Below, piece by piece: positions 13,675 to 14,004 of a stretch of DNA of 14,004 nucleotides. Positions within the stretch are counted from its first letter, which is position 1. Every line of letters begins with the position of its first letter. A program made the position numbers and the translations under genes. Source of the stretch: Symbiodinium natans (taxonomy: Eukaryota; Sar; Dinophyceae; Suessiales; Symbiodiniaceae). The stretch lies in contig CAJNDS010001572.1 of assembly GCA_905221605.1 (NCBI GenBank), positions 1-14,004 of the forward strand. Direction: 5' to 3'. The notes beneath the pieces are model-generated. The model searched no databases and was not told the DNA's origin. It worked only from the letters and a program-made list of their open reading frames with translations.

Positions 13675-14004
13675 GTGGGTGTGTGTGTGTGTGTGATGTG
13701 TGAGTGTGTGTGAGTGTGTGAGTGTGTGAGTGTGTGAGTGTGTGAGTGTGTGAGTGTGTGAGTGTGTGAGTGTGTGAGTGTGTGAGTGTGTGAGTGTGTG
13801 AGTGTGTGAGTGTGTGAGTGTGTGAGTGTGTGAGTGTGTGAGTGTGTGAGGGTGTGAGTGTGTGAGTGTGTGAGTGTGTGAGTGTGTGAGTGTGTGAGTG
13901 TGTGAGTGTGTGAGTGTGTGAGTGTGTGAGTGTGTGAGTGTGTGAGTGTGTGAGCGTGTGAGGGTGTGAGTGTGTGAGTGTGTGAGTGTGTGAGTGTATG
14001 AGTG
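13675..14004 (+). repeat. 8-bp minisatellite (gagtgtgt)n, runs off the window
   Basis: After a short mixed TG/TGGG lead-in, the unit gagtgtgt repeats almost perfectly from about 13721 to the end, roughly 35 times. Single-base variants are seen near 13851 (t to g), 13955 (t to c), 13963 (t to g) and 13998 (g to a). Confidence 0.95.

Larger units (their letters stand above)
11528..14004 (-). other. Presumed large intron upstream of window exon 1 (incomplete)
   Basis: No dynein-like or other recognisable coding sequence was found in these 2,477 nt on either strand. Because 11527 is a splice acceptor (TTGCAG|G), the sequence just upstream in the transcript must be intron. Whether the intron covers the whole stretch is an inference. 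It consists mainly of TG/G-rich simple sequence, two copies of a 266-bp repeat and an 8-bp minisatellite. Confidence 0.6.

Noticed and set aside
13721-14004. Telomere or CRISPR-like array
   Set aside because: The 8-bp unit is not a known telomere repeat and has no spacers. It is a simple minisatellite.
1-14004. Ciliate origin
   Set aside because: Ciliate genes have short AT-rich GT-AG introns and often reassigned stops. Here the introns are not AT-rich, mostly start with GC or GA, and the standard stops are never used as sense codons.

Overview
The window is nuclear DNA from a eukaryote, most likely a dinoflagellate close to the Symbiodiniaceae/Suessiales type. It holds an internal part of one large gene on the minus strand: an axonemal dynein heavy chain. 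I joined 35 exons by hand (11527 down to 1) into one frame-consistent stretch of about 1,728 codons. It starts in the tail (DHC_N1), passes through the linker (DHC_N2) and the AAA1 and AAA2 motor modules, and runs off the left edge just after the AAA3 Walker B motif. Neither the start nor the stop codon of the gene is present. No in-frame stop is needed, so the genetic code is standard.

The dinoflagellate assignment rests mainly on the introns. Choosing exon borders by reading phase and by the conserved dynein sequence, the 34 introns begin with GC (18), GT (9) or GA (7). All end in AG, and 33 of 34 have a G as the first base of the next exon. Relaxed GC/GA/GT donors with an AG|G acceptor are a documented feature of dinoflagellate genomes. 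Long TG microsatellites fit this but are not specific.

Layout, left to right on the plus strand: 1-1099, one long exon with the end of AAA2 and the start of AAA3. 1100-1633, three short introns and two tiny exons of AAA2. 1634-3058, a 1,425-nt exon with all of AAA1 and the AAA2 P-loop. 3059-11527, 31 small exons (34-185 nt) coding for linker and tail, separated by introns that are mostly 63-200 nt and reach 850 nt. 11528-14004, no recognisable exon. This last part is probably one large intron, at least 2.5 kb long. It holds about 0.9 kb of TG/G-rich simple sequence, a 266-bp perfect direct repeat whose copies lie 865 bp apart, and an 8-bp minisatellite that runs off the right edge.

The encoded protein would be a microtubule-based ATPase of the flagellar axoneme. 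The AAA1 catalytic motifs (GPAGTGKT, CFDEFNRI) and the AAA2 and AAA3 P-loops are intact, so nothing in the window suggests a pseudogene. No second gene, RNA gene, CRISPR array or complete mobile element could be supported on either strand.
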